DNA of 29,898 nt from Chytriomyces cf. hyalinus JEL632 (GCA_025435555.1 JAIWWG010000173.1:1-29898), one strand, 5' to 3'. Shown: positions 8,770 through 19,033, counted from the stretch's first letter. Numbers and translations are program-made. The notes: generated by a model not told the origin, from the letters alone.

Positions 8770-9281
8770 CTTGGTTTGTTGATGAAGGGGGGCAATTTTC
8801 AGGAGCGGGTTTTTTGACGGACCATTGGCGTCCATTCAGATGCAGCAACCATTCACTGCTATTGTCAATAAAGTGCGCCATAACTAAGAGCGGTGTTAGT
8901 TTATAGAGTTGTGTTAAAGTAAACATGGCGTTGAATTGTGATAAGAGCCTGTATGCGGCGTTACAACATCTGGCTTATGTTGTTACTGCTCACGACATGC
9001 TCGCAATAATCAACGTTGCGTTGTACGAATGTTCGTCTGACTGACCTCTGGAGTCACGTGGATCTGGTACTCACAAAGCGTTTGCGTATATTCTTCGTTT
9101 AAAACGATTTTCTTCGTGTTGCTCCGAAGCAAGCTTTTGCAACTCGGTATCAAAGTGAAATCTTGCCCAGTTTCTTGTACAATGGAAAGTGGCGCTTTTT
9201 ATTCGGACGCAGATTCGCGCCCAGTGCAGACACAACGCGTTCAAACTGACCCCCCTCATTTTGGATATCCCAACTTTCTTT
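8770..9281. other. Intergenic, no gene seen
   Basis: This is the upstream region of the peptide precursor and the 3' flank of the U2 A' gene. No convincing coding or RNA feature was found on either strand. Confidence 0.5.
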
Positions 9282-10128
9282 TCATCTCTTTTTGGCCGAC
9301 GGCACACTCCCACCCTCCAACTGCCTCTTCAACCGCGCAACTTCTTCCAAAGACCCCGCAGCTTCGATCGCAGCTTTAATTCGCTCCGCTTCTTCCGGGG
9401 AAGGTCCTGTATGCGGTTTGACGACTTGTTTCGCTGCTTGTGGTGCACCTTCTCCAGGTGTGAGTGTGGATACTTCGGCTGCGATTTCTGAGGCAAGTGT
9501 TTTTGCTTCTTTTGATCCTGAAAACAGTTCTTTGGCTGCCTTGCGCTCCTGGTGAAAGAGTTAAAAAATAAAAAAATAAAAAAAAAAAAACACTCACTGC
9601 ATCCTTCACCCTCCTAAAATCCAAAACCCGCACAGACGGACAATTAAAAATCACCCACAATCGGTAATTCTTTTTCGCGCAAACAGGATTCCCCACAAGC
9701 GCCAATCGTAAAAGTCCCTTGAACGCACCCAACGCAGCCAAATCACCCAACTGCTCCAAGTTGTTGTTGCACAGAATCAGCGACTTGAGCGCAGGAATCT
9801 TGTCCTTCAGTTTCGGATCCACAGATGAAATACGATTCGCCGAGCACAAGAGCGTCGACAGGCGATGCAGGGGAGGGAAATCGGAGGCATGGAGGAGTGT
9901 AATGTCGTTGTTTGTTAAATCGATGGTGTCGTTTGCGTCTTTGGTCATGGCGAGGTTCTCAATCTTGGCGATTTTGAGGTCTGTGTTGAGCGAGGGTGTG
10001 TGAGATGAGTTGTGCAAGTGCGCGAGTATGGATAGTTAAGGAACATTACCCCGCAGGTCCAGGCATCGCTCCTTCACGGCGTCGAGGTATGTGGTTGCAT
10101 TGGACAGCACGTCGTAGTCAAGCTTCAT
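9282..10128 (-). CDS. LEA1: U2 small nuclear ribonucleoprotein A' (leucine-rich repeat protein)
   Basis: Exons 10128-10050, 9980-9598 and 9548-9282 encode 242 residues, close to the usual 240-255. The N-terminus (MKLDYDVLSNATTYLDAVKE, then CLDLRDLKI) matches the U2A' family. Leucine-rich repeats follow (IDLTNNDI, LSTLLCSANRIS, LKSLILCNNNLEQLGDL), then the family cap NPVCAKKNYRLWVIFNCPSV with RVLDFRRVKD. The C-terminal third is charged and Ala/Glu-rich, ending PSAKKR. In known systems U2A' binds U2 snRNA with U2B'' and supports branch-site recognition in the spliceosome. The second intron (9597-9549) contains A/T homopolymer runs. The reading frame is intact. Confidence 0.93.
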
Positions 10129-10182
10129 TTTCACTTTCTTTTTTATTTACGACAGCTTTTAATGTGAAACTTTAAAAAACTT

Positions 10183-11487
10183 TTAAACCAACAGGTACGC
10201 GTAGGCGCATAGCAATGGAACCAGTGCAGCAAAGAGAGATCTTGCTGCCGAACTTGCATACAGGTTGGCACTGCCAGGACCAGCTGGCATCGGTTTGACA
10301 GAGGCAGAGTACTGCGGTGCTTGTGCTGGGTTGTAGTTGGAGGTAGCAGATGCCGCTGAAAGAGATGCTTGTGTGGATTCAGAAGACACTGAAACAGAAG
10401 ACACAAATCCTGTCTGGGTGGTTTGGTCTGAGATTGTTGCGGTAGCTGAAGATGTTGCAGTGGTACTTGTTGTGGCAGTTGTGCTCTTTGGGGGGTCAAC
10501 AAACTTGATTCCCATTGGAGCCATTGCAAGAACATTGGCACAAGAGCCCGCAACAATTAAAACACCGCGTCCAAGCATTTCGACAACAGAAAGACTTTCA
10601 TGAGGAGCAGCAACCACAACTGTTTGAATAATGGATCCGTTGTCATCGGCAGTCAATGAAGCAATCTTTGAAGCACGTTTAGAAAGGTCAAAGTCTGTCT
10701 CATCGCTGCAAATTGCGCTGGTTTCGATCGCGGTCGCATCCCCGCTCATGGTCGTCATGAAGGTGATTTTCCCTTTGGGTAAACCAGTCAAGTTGAAGGA
10801 AAAGTCTCCGGCTCCTTGTGCCACAATGGATCCTTCGACGCCATTCACTCCATCAAAGTATGCAATTCCAAGATTGGCGGAGGCAGGCGACTGGGGCTTG
10901 ATGTATGCATCCCGGCTCCCAAATGCAATGACACCTTGGCCCAAACGAACCGAGGAATTTCCCGTCGGCTGTGTCTTGCAGTCATCCGGCATGGCATGCA
11001 CGACGAACCCATGTCCCATCAAAAACGAAGCAGCGCTTGAATCCCACAGCGACAGCTGCGATGAAAAATAAACAGCACTCGCAGCACCGTTCCCATCAAA
11101 CGTGAGACTTCCAAAGTCACCAACATGGAACGGATTGGTTTCAGGCAGAGTATACATGCTGCGACCCCTGTCATCTTGCTCAACAGCAGCAACCGCTGAG
11201 CAACCGTGCGTGCCGTTGAACGGGTTAAAATGGCCGCCCATCTTCATGGCCAGTTTGTCCGAAGTGTCGCCGAAAGTGTGCAAGTGCAAGCCGTGGACGC
11301 TGTTGGGAGCTGCACCGCTGAGATCCACTTCGATCATGACCTGCTTGTCGCTGTAGACTTGAGTGAAGGAGATGCGCCCGTGCATTGTGTTGTTGGTTGT
11401 GGGGAAGATTTGAGCGACAGCTGAGAATTTGAAGGTCGGTGTGTAGTTTGCGGGTTGGCCCCAGGAGAGTTGTGGTGCGCTTTTCAT
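10183..11487 (-). CDS. Cu/Zn superoxide dismutase-like protein with predicted GPI anchor
   Basis: This single exon encodes 434 residues. Metal-ligand blocks are complete: HLHTFGD (H68, H70), GGHFNPFNGTHGC (H86, H94), HVGDFGS (H121, D124) and VVHAMPDDC (H164). The second module seen in the two paralogues follows, including GSCANVLAMAPMG. After that come a Ser/Thr/Ala-rich stalk (about 335-405) and a hydrophobic C-terminus (LFAALVPLLCAYAYLLV) typical of GPI attachment, so a cell-surface location is likely. No signal peptide follows the first ATG. The frame stays open upstream to a TAA without another ATG, so a short 5' exon encoding the signal is probably missed. Cell-surface SODs in other fungi help detoxify superoxide. 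Confidence 0.85.
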   Translation of the reverse strand: MKSAPQLSWGQPANYTPTFKFSAVAQIFPTTNNTMHGRISFTQVYSDKQVMIEVDLSGAAPNSVHGLHLHTFGDTSDKLAMKMGGHFNPFNGTHGCSAVAAVEQDDRGRSMYTLPETNPFHVGDFGSLTFDGNGAASAVYFSSQLSLWDSSAASFLMGHGFVVHAMPDDCKTQPTGNSSVRLGQGVIAFGSRDAYIKPQSPASANLGIAYFDGVNGVEGSIVAQGAGDFSFNLTGLPKGKITFMTTMSGDATAIETSAICSDETDFDLSKRASKIASLTADDNGSIIQTVVVAAPHESLSVVEMLGRGVLIVAGSCANVLAMAPMGIKFVDPPKSTTATTSTTATSSATATISDQTTQTGFVSSVSVSSESTQASLSAASATSNYNPAQAPQYSASVKPMPAGPGSANLYASSAARSLFAALVPLLCAYAYLLV

Positions 11488-11734
11488 TGGGGAATGCTGT
11501 GTATGGATCAGGAAGGGGACTGCAGACTGGATGTTTGACAGGATGCAAAGATGCCTGTTTTAAACTCGGGTCAGCAATAAAAATTTCTATTTGAAACAAA
11601 AAATTGTGAAAAAATTGCGGACACACAAATTGGATCCAAAATAATTGAACGAAACCACTTTTTGAACAGATGTCAGATTCAAAAGACACGTTTATTTCTT
11701 ATTATTTGTATGCGGAACATGTAAAGGAAAGTGT

Positions 11735-12169
11735 TCAGACGAGGAGCACGTAAGTCAATGCAACCAGGCCCGTCAGTCTCGATACTCCGCCAGCGGACAC
11801 GAGACTGTTGACTTTTTCCATTTGGGATCTTGTCATTGGCGGCATCTGGATCCCTGTCTGGCCAGCAAAACCCGCTGCTGGAACTGGAGCTGTTGCTGGA
11901 ACTGTAGCTGTGACAGTGCCAGTCGCAAATGCGGTCAATGTTGCACCGCTCGTTGCAGACTTTGTTGCTTGGAAGCCGGGGATGGATTCATCGTCGTCTT
12001 CGTATTCTTCGCACTCGCCATCTTCATCTGATGCCTCCAGGGCAATCGCGGTTGGGATGGATTGTTCGAGAGTATTCAGGACAGCATCTGAAGGCAGCAC
12101 AGCTGGGACTGACGAAGCTGAAAATTGCGGCATGGCGGAAATGCTTGGAACAAATGCGAGAAGGAACAT
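11735..12169 (-). CDS. Small secreted acidic protein, probable GPI anchor
   Basis: This intronless gene encodes 144 residues. A short signal peptide (MFLLAFVPSISA) comes first. An acidic cluster (EASDEDGECEEYEDDDE) lies at about residues 48-64, followed by a Thr/Ala/Val-rich stretch and a hydrophobic C-terminus (LTGLVALTYVLLV) after small residues, as in GPI-anchored proteins. No family was recognised. A TATA box lies about 60 nt upstream. It is probably a small cell-wall or surface protein, judged only from composition and end signals. Confidence 0.75.
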   Translation of the reverse strand: MFLLAFVPSISAMPQFSASSVPAVLPSDAVLNTLEQSIPTAIALEASDEDGECEEYEDDDESIPGFQATKSATSGATLTAFATGTVTATVPATAPVPAAGFAGQTGIQMPPMTRSQMEKVNSLVSAGGVSRLTGLVALTYVLLV

Positions 12170-12226
12170 TGCTTCTTTTTGGGAGGGTGGGAGTGAAGTT
12201 GAGTGCAGGGATGGGCATCTTAGTCA

Positions 12227-12233
12227 TTATATA
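12227..12233 (-). promoter_or_regulatory. TATA box of the small secreted acidic protein gene
   Basis: TATATAA on minus ends about 58 nt upstream of the ATG at 12169. Confidence 0.55.
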
Positions 12234-12405
12234 GATGGAATGCAGCGCAGTGGATAATTTCATTATTTCTGGGTTTCACAATTTCGCTCGTGCTTGTTAT
12301 TTTGTTATTGTTGAACTGGGTTCTGCGATTCTGAAACGAACGTTCTTCATTCACCGAAAAACAAGAACAGAAAAGAATCTGCTGTTTCAGATGTCTGTCA
12401 ACAGA

Positions 12406-13560
12406 TCAGATCTCCGACAATCGATTTAAATCGCTCAAGAGAGTATCAGGGCTGGACCTCATGCCTTCAATCAGTGCCAGGAACGCGTCAATACTCTTGT
12501 TTGCGGCGCTTCTTCTTTGTCGCAGCGACGGGTCTTCAATCGTGTCGATGATGCTTGCTTGCAATTCCGCGCATGTCTCAGTCAGGTATGTTCGAACAAT
12601 CGGAGACACGCGTGCGCGCATGATCCAGTAGCACGACTCGCACGCATGCACACCCGACACGTCTTCCAGATCCACGAAGCGCGTGTACTCCGATCGCAGG
12701 AACACAATCACCTTTATGTGGATATAGTGTGATTAGTAATCAATCTCGTTCAACAATCACAAACACCTGCTCTGCTGCTCCCAGCTTCTCATCCTGACCC
12801 TCAACGTCAGCATACTTTCTTGCAGCGCCGCCGGTGAACCAGACAAACGACGCGCGCGCATTCGCAACAACGCCTTTGAAGTGCGCATCCACATCCGCCG
12901 TCGCCGTGCACGCGCCAAACGCGGACCCCGGGGCAACGGCATCCAATGCACGCAGCGCCACATGACGTATGCGCCGCCGTGTTTCGTTGTCAGGGTTTCG
13001 TGGACCCACTTGTTCCCAGATCAGGTTAAGTATCGAGCATGACGATTGCAATCCGCCGATGAGCGCTTCTTGCGACAGGCTTTCTTTTGGATTGATGTCA
13101 GTGAACAGTCAAAAGTAAAGTGATTGTGAAATATTCGCATACCAAGTCGGGCAAGAGTGTAATCGGCCAGCGACAACACCAACGCACTCGTATCCAAGCC
13201 ATCCTCCTCTCTCTGTGCATTGATGCGTGTCACCAGATCAAACTGGTTCCTCGCAAAGTTGAGGATGTCTCTCGGCCTGTCAACAGTGTTCATTGAATGA
13301 TTTTTACAGAAATGGATATGATTCAACACTTGAAAACCTGTGCAACTGATCTGTATCAGGCGCTGAACCTTTTTGCATTTAATGCCATGGAACACGATGT
13401 AGACCAGACCAGTTACTGAAAGGTTCGAACATGGCTTTGCTGATCGCTTCGACAAAAGGATGGGGAATATTTCTGACGGAGCAGAGTAAGTCTGGGCAGC
13501 ATCACTGCCCGTGCTGTATAATGAAAGCCACTGTATTATATCGAATGCATTGAAGGGCAT
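12406..13560 (-). CDS. Conserved-looking protein of unknown function
   Basis: Proposed exons are 13560-13417, 13276-13143, 13083-12767 and 12711-12406. The last three join cleanly (introns of 59 and 55 nt) and give a mostly helical, soluble protein with stretches such as LADYTLARLG, IRHVALRALDAVAPGSAFGA and SEYTRFVDLEDVSGVHACES. The first exon ends in phase 0 whereas the next needs phase 2, a one-base mismatch. An extra base in exon 1 would fix it, as in several neighbouring genes; otherwise the true start lies elsewhere. No signal peptide, membrane helix or known motif was seen. It is about 300 residues long and diverges from BTA1 across a 101-bp gap. Confidence 0.55.
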
Positions 13561-13661
13561 TCTGACACACGTGCGTCAAAGTCCAATGTTTGGGGTAAAA
13601 TCCCATGCCAGAAAAACGACCCAATTTTTGGGTTCTCCTTCCTCGTTGAAATCGTATCCCA

Positions 13662-16600
13662 ATGGCTCCACGAACCAGATCAAAGAGTGGGAGCAAGACT
13701 GACGACTCTGTCCCCAGCGTCGCCGGTCTCACTGCACGCAATGCCCACGTCCCCTCGGCCCACGTCGGTGGTGGTGTTAGCGTCGGTGTCGGTGCAAAGC
13801 TGAAGCATGCGGCCAAAAAGCGCTCCTTGTTCCAGTACAAGCGCGTGTACTTTTACACCCTTGTTGCTGTGATGGTTCCATTCATTGCTGCTGACTGGGT
13901 CCCAGCTGTGGGCAACATCAAGAACTTTAAAGCGTATGTTGGTATCTCTGGAACGCAGGTTGCGGTGCTTCTTGCTGTCCTGGCTGCGACTGCTGTCACC
14001 TTTGGAACTGCTGGTGGCTCTGTCTATCTTCGCTTTGCGTACAACTGCTTCATCAAGCCGTTCCTCAAGAAGAAGACTGATGGACTCGACTCTTCGGAGC
14101 ACCAAAACAGACTCGAGGCTTTCTACGAAGGGTCAAGCCTGATATTTACGATGAAACTCGTCGCAGGTGATTCATCCGTTCTGTTTGTCCCTTGCCCTCT
14201 TTGGTCTTTCCTCTCTTGGCACCCCTTGAGTTTTGCTTCACCGATATTCGCCAAAATCGAGCCAATTTTTTTCTGACGATGCTTTCACCCCCTAATATTC
14301 AGACTCCTCCGCGGACGCAGCACCATGTTGAAGCTCTGTGCCGCTCAGCTTGCTCAATTCTACCCCTGTCCGTTTCGCCAATGACTTCAAGACTGGCAAA
14401 GCTGGAGAATCTGTCACCGACCCATTCCGTCCTGCCATCCCCACCCATTTCTCCTTCCCTCCTCGCCTCGAACGACAAGCGTTACGCGTGGATCGACATT
14501 GGTGGCGGAACTGGTGCCAACATTGAAATGATGAACACCTTCTTCCCCATTCGCAACTTTGACAAGGTCTACCTCGTTGACATTACCCCATCTTTGTGCA
14601 AAATTGCCGAGGAACGTTTCAAGAGACTCGGATGGACTAATGTGTCAGTCATCTGCATGGACGCGTCCAAGTTTACCATCCCAAAAGAAGATGGTGAAGA
14701 TTTGGAAATTGCTCTCATGACCATGTCGTACTCTCTGTCCATGATTGAAGCTTTCTACCCTATCGTGGATGGTCTCGTCAATGTCCTTTCTCCCACTGGT
14801 ATCTTTGGTGAGTTGGCATCGCAATTTTAGAAAAAGCCTTTTCAACCCTTGCTGATTTTGCTTCCTTTGTTCAGGTGTTGTTGACTTCTACGTCTCATCC
14901 AAGCGCTCTTCCGACCCAACCCGTCAGCTTTCATGGCTGTCTCGCTGGTTCTGGTCCATCTGGTTTGACGCTGACAACATTTACTTGCACCCATGCCGTC
15001 GCGATTACCTTGAGCACAAGTTCAAGACTGTCAAGACTCTGAACGGAAAGAACCGTGGCATGTTCCCCGGAACTGCCATCCCATACTACATCTGGATCGG
15101 AGCCCAGCACGGTGCCGAGCTTGAGTCTATTGACGAAAAGATTGACGAAAACGACTCTATCGCTGAAGAGGAGGAGACTGCCAGAAACGCTGCCCTTGCC
15201 ACTGTTCCCAAGCTTCCCCACGTCTCGAGTGACCATGTTCACGGTCAAGGTCTTCGTTGGAGACAGCCATTTGACCCAGCTCTCATCCCACGCTTTTCCA
15301 CTTACATTTACGCTTTTGCATGGGAGGACCCCCGAACTGACTTGGAATTCCTGGACCTTACTCCTGATGACCGTATGATGATTATCACTTCTGGAGGATG
15401 CAATGCTTTGGAGTACGCCTGCAAAGTTGGCCCTGCAAGGTATGTCAAGCCAACTGAACTGCTGCGATTGTTTATTAATTTAATACTTTAGAATCCACTG
15501 TGTCGACTTGAACCCTTGCCAAAACAACATGCTCGAACTCAAATTGGCTGGTATCTCTTCCCTGCAATACGCCGACTTCTGGCGCTTGTTTGGTGAAGGA
15601 TACATCCCCAACTTTTCAAAGCGTCTTGGACACCCACTTTTCGCCATACCTTTCCCCATACGCCTACCACTTCTGGAAAGAAACTGCTGGATTCAAAAAC
15701 CTGTTCAAGACTGGTTGCTCTGGTCTTGCCATTCGCATCTTCCAGTTTGTTGCCAAAGCCCGTGGTCTTGCTGGTGCCGTTGAACGCATGTGTAATGCGG
15801 ACACGATTGAGGAGCAATGGAACGTTTGGGAGAAAGAAATTCGTCCTCACTTCTTGAGCAAGTGGCTCATTATGCTGCTGAACAACGATCGCTTCCTTTG
15901 GGGTGCCTTGGGTGTCCCACCTGCTCAGATGCAGATGCTTTTGGAAGAAGGTATGCATTTGATGTTTTTTACCCATGTTGCCCCCGTGCTCCATTTCTTT
16001 GGCTTTTATTGGCGACATTTTTCTTGTTTGGAGCTGGTTGCCATTTTCCAACTAGTTTTGAAGTTCAACCTTCGCAATGACTAGTTGGATTGGCCATGAA
16101 TCGATAAGCCCTGAGCGGGTTACGGGAAGTTCAACCTTCCTGGTTTCGATGCATGACAGAATCCAAACAGAATCTGTCAGCTTAATCTCGGTTTGGGGAA
16201 ATTGAGTGCACGGATGTGGGAGTTCAACCTCCTGCCCTTGCATTTTTTTCGACCCTGTTTGCTGACCTCAACGTCGCATTCGCACAACACCTATCCCTGC
16301 CCGCTCCCCTTTTCTTTCAAAAAACGATTTTAGGCTCCGCATATGACTACGTTGTGAACACTTTCGATCCAATCATCAAGCAATCCCACCTCCGCGATGA
16401 CAACTACTTTTACTACGTCTGCCTCATGCTCAAGTACACTCCCCAGAACGCTCCGTCCTACCTCACTGAAGAAGGATTCAACGCCCTTCAGCAGAACCCA
16501 TCCCGTCTCGATGCATTCCGTATCCACACTCGCACGATTGTCGAAGTGCTCAAGGACGAAGTTGCGGACGGTGAATTGACTCGCGTCATTCTCATGGATC

Positions 16601-16901
16601 ACTTGGATTGGTTCTCTCAGGAAGATGCCGATGAGGAAATTACCGCAGTTGCCCGTAAAACTGCGAAAGGTGGACGCGCTTACTGGCGTAGTGCTGGAAA
16701 GTACCCTTGGTACAACTCTCTGTTTGAGGAGAGAGGATTCAAGGTGTCTCCATGCCAGATCCGTGATGAGAACCAGCGTTACATTGACCGTGTCAACAGT
16801 TGAGTTGCTCTTTGCCTTTTTCCTTTAACCCGCGCTTCTAATGTGCGGTCTTACTGTTTTTGCAGTGTACTGCCTCTTTCTGGATGGGTGAGAAGATTTG
16901 A
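13662..16901 (+). CDS. BTA1: Betaine lipid (DGTS) synthase, BtaB-BtaA fusion; several frameshifts
   Basis: Six exons are traced: 13662-14166, 14303-14807, 14875-15439, 15492-15950, 16334-16798 and 16866-16901. A basic N-terminus and two membrane segments (FYTLVAVMVPFIAADW; AVLLAVLAATAVTFGT) come first. A methyltransferase domain follows with AdoMet motif WIDIGGGTGANIE (BtaB-like), then a BtaA-like domain with WEDPRTDLEFLDL, IITSGGCNALEYAC, HCVDLNPCQNNMLELKLAGI and the C-terminal RVNMYCSFW. BtaA transfers the aminocarboxypropyl group of AdoMet to diacylglycerol; BtaB methylates it three times to make DGTS, a phosphorus-free membrane lipid. Methyltransferase-first order is the fungal arrangement. 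Extra single bases disrupt the frame near 14131, 14140, 14365, 14430-14470, 15615 and 16873. Motifs and splice sites are otherwise intact, so these look like sequence errors. Intron 4 (15951-16333) is unusually long and hairpin-rich. Confidence 0.9.
16048..16232 (+). repeat. Three hairpins sharing a TTCAAC loop inside a BTA1 intron
   Basis: Within the 383-nt intron, three short hairpins carry the same hexaloop TTCAAC on different but complementary stems: GAAG/CTTC (16060-16073), GGAAG/CTTCC (16125-16140) and GGAG/CTCC (16219-16232). The first is enclosed by the perfect inverted repeat CCAACTAGT/ACTAGTTGG (16048-16056 and 16080-16088). The second has an imperfect outer pairing (ATCGATAAGCC with GGTTTCGAT). 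A further hairpin, GACAGA/TCTGTC, lies at 16155-16178. Constant loop plus compensating stem changes suggests RNA structure or a repeat family. Function is unknown. Confidence 0.5.
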
Positions 16902-17177
16902 TGAACACTGTTGGTTAAGCGTGGACACAACCTGTTATTCTCTTTATTTCATGGTCTTTCAAATGGGATCATTCGTTCCTCCTTTTTCTCTCCTTGTTTT
17001 CAGTTTCCCAAGCCTCGTTAATATTTTGCATTTTACGTCTGTGTGGGCCGCTCATTGGCTTTCCTTCCTGGTGGAAGTGAATTTTATAGTAAATTGAGAT
17101 GTATACTTGTAGTTCTTGCTGTTGCAGTGTGATGATGTTAGGCAAGTTGATGAGTGGGATAAGATTTGATCGAAGAA

Positions 17178-18340
17178 TGTCAACCACGAACAAAGCCACT
17201 GGCTACAGCAGAACAGGAATTGCTGCCCTCGGTCTGACGGCACTCTTTACAGCTGCTGCATTCGTGTATAAATCAAGGACTGCATCAAGTGTGCAACGCG
17301 CTCCCACCTTGAGCGACACACGACCCTTCACGGGCGCAACATACCACCCTTCAACCTTCTCACTCGACAAGATTCCTTCTCTCTCTGGAAAAACAGCACT
17401 TGTGACTGGCGGAAACACTGGCATCGGATACCACACATGCAAGCATCTGGCCCTGAACGGCGCAAACGTTCTCATGGCATGTCGCGATAAGGAACGAGCC
17501 AACAACGCAATTGCACGAATTCAAAACGAAGCAGTCGCAGCAGGAAAAATCGTCGACATTGAATTTGTGCATTTGGATTTGGCAGATTTGGCGCAAGTCA
17601 AACAAGCGGCTGTTGCGGTGTCTCAACGAATTGCGAAACTTGATATTCTTGTGAATAATGCGGGGATTATGGATATTGTGAACTGATAAGCCGTTTAAAT
17701 TGACAAAGGTGCGGGTAATCGAGGTGATTGTTGGTTGGTGTGTGAGACTGACTTTTGTGTATGCAGGACCTATTTGAAGTCCATGTTCGCAGTCAACCAC
17801 CTCGGCCATTTTATGCTCACGAAACACCTGATGCCGTCCATTCTCATGTCTTCAAATCCAAGAGTTGTAATCCTATCCTCCTACGCGCAATGGAGAGCAC
17901 CACTCTGCGGCATTGATTTTTCCAGCCTCACAAACTTCAACGAATCCTACGCCGGCACACATTATTACGGTCAATCCAAGCTCGCCAACCTCCTATTTTC
18001 AAACGAACTAGCAGCAAGGTACCCGCATAAACTCCTCGTCAACGCTGTCCACCCAGGGCTGGTTGCAACAGACTTGATTCGAACAGAACCTGGGACTTTG
18101 TTGCATTTCGCAGCACCGATTCTTCGCGCTTTAATGCCGTTATTTGCATTAACCGCTGAAAAGGGGGCGAGCGCGACACTGTATGCGGCTACTTCGAAAG
18201 ATGTTTTGGAGCAACGAATAACTGGGAAATACATGATTCCTCATGGTGTTGTGTCGAATGATTATAATCCGATTGCTGATGACGCGGATTTGGCGAAAAG
18301 ATTGTGGGATTTTAGTGAGGATGTGTGTCGGCGTTATTGA
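17178..18340 (+). CDS. Membrane-anchored short-chain dehydrogenase/reductase; two frameshifts
   Basis: Exons 17178-17708 and 17767-18340 (58-nt intron) encode about 368 residues. An N-terminal membrane helix (IAALGLTALFTAAAFVY) precedes the Rossmann domain: NAD(P)-binding TGGNTGIG, structural NNAG, VNHLGHFMLTKHL, a Ser-containing VVILSSYAQW strand, catalytic YYGQSKLANLLF (Tyr-x3-Lys) and HPGLVATDL. This is the retinol-dehydrogenase/WWOX-like branch of classical SDRs, which oxidise or reduce alcohol/carbonyl groups on lipid-like substrates; the substrate is unknown. Two extra bases break the frame. At 17684, AACTGATAAG reads as a stop, and dropping one T restores VNDKPFKLTKD. At 17785, CATGTTCGC becomes HFAVNHLG when one G is dropped. 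The site at 17684 skips the U of a UGA, like antizyme +1 frameshifting, but sequencing error is likelier. Confidence 0.85.
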
Positions 18341-18380
18341 GCTCTGTTTTGTTTGAAAAATGAAACGTCATTTTTGAACT

Positions 18381-18471
18381 GTTCCAAGACGCGTAAGATG
18401 AGCTTTGGAACCTCCTTTATAAAAGGTGCTCTCAGTAAGATGAGAGCGAAAGAATGTGAATTCTTTTTTTT
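18381..18471 (+). ncRNA. Candidate structured RNA ending in a T8 run
   Basis: Four hairpins follow one another. The first is GTTCCAA/TTGGAAC (18381-18411), the second CCTTT-ATA-AAAGG (18414-18426). The third is GCTCTCA/TGAGAGC with loop GTAAGA (18428-18447), and the fourth AAAGAAT-GTGA-ATTCTTT (18449-18466) with a GNRA-type tetraloop. The last runs into eight T's (18464-18471), like an RNA polymerase III terminator. The first and third loops share GTAAGA. No known RNA family was recognised. It could instead be the 3' untranslated region of the dehydrogenase gene. The remaining sequence to 18668 holds no gene; an 8-bp inverted repeat at about 18520-18610 is noted separately. Confidence 0.3.
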
Positions 18472-18668
18472 GGAAGATGGAACTGCGTGGAACGTTCATG
18501 GATTGGGTGCCCCCACATAGACTGAATTCCCGAGTGGCTACCTTATGTCTCTTATTGGTTTAAGAAACAAATACTGTAGTTGCCGAGCAACGTGTGTGCA
18601 GATTCAGTCCTAGTCCCGGTCGCAAGTACATAGTAATATATTAATTTAATTTTTTGCGCCTAACAACA

Positions 18669-18739
18669 GCATCAGTGGTTTAGTGGTATAATTATCGCCT
18701 GCCACGCGGTAGTCCCGGGTTCGATTCCCGGCTGATGCA
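18669..18739 (+). tRNA. tRNA-Gly (GCC), second identical copy
   Basis: All 71 nt are identical to the tRNA at 7389-7459. It has the same GCC anticodon and no intron. Flanking sequence is unrelated beyond a few bases, so this is an ordinary dispersed tRNA copy. Confidence 0.97.
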
Positions 18740-19033
18740 CATTTTGTTTTCGTATTATTCTGAAATCGTTCCAGACAAACGAGTTATGCAAACGGGCTCC
18801 CCGACAACTCCTACCTGCCCTCTATCCTCCGCTGCATGTTTTTTGAACGGAGAATATGAGTTTGCAAGCCTGTTCACGCGATGCGATATGCCCGTCCCAG
18901 ACATAAATTAAGTTCCCACGGCGTTTCCTCCATAAATGCGGTGCCCCCTGCCAGAAATTACGCCGTAAAAAACTGCACCCGGAAAAGCCAAAAGAAAAAA
19001 CACTACACCAAGTCCCTTTTTCCCTTTCGCAGC

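Noticed and set aside
18520-18609. tRNA-like element: 7-8 bp terminal pairing GACTGAA/TTCAGTC with an A-box-like CCGAGTGG
   Set aside because: No matching D-stem 3' side, no T arm or B box before the 3' strand, and no anticodon arm. At most a degenerate relic.
7389-18739. Two identical tRNA-Gly genes as possible att sites bounding a mobile island
   Set aside because: No integrase or mobile-element gene lies between them. Housekeeping genes (U2A', BTA1) do, and the flanks are unrelated. Ordinary multicopy tRNA.
18881-19033. N-terminal extension of the small basic protein
   Set aside because: Lys/Arg-rich, low quality as protein and not needed. The downstream ATG gives a compact product.
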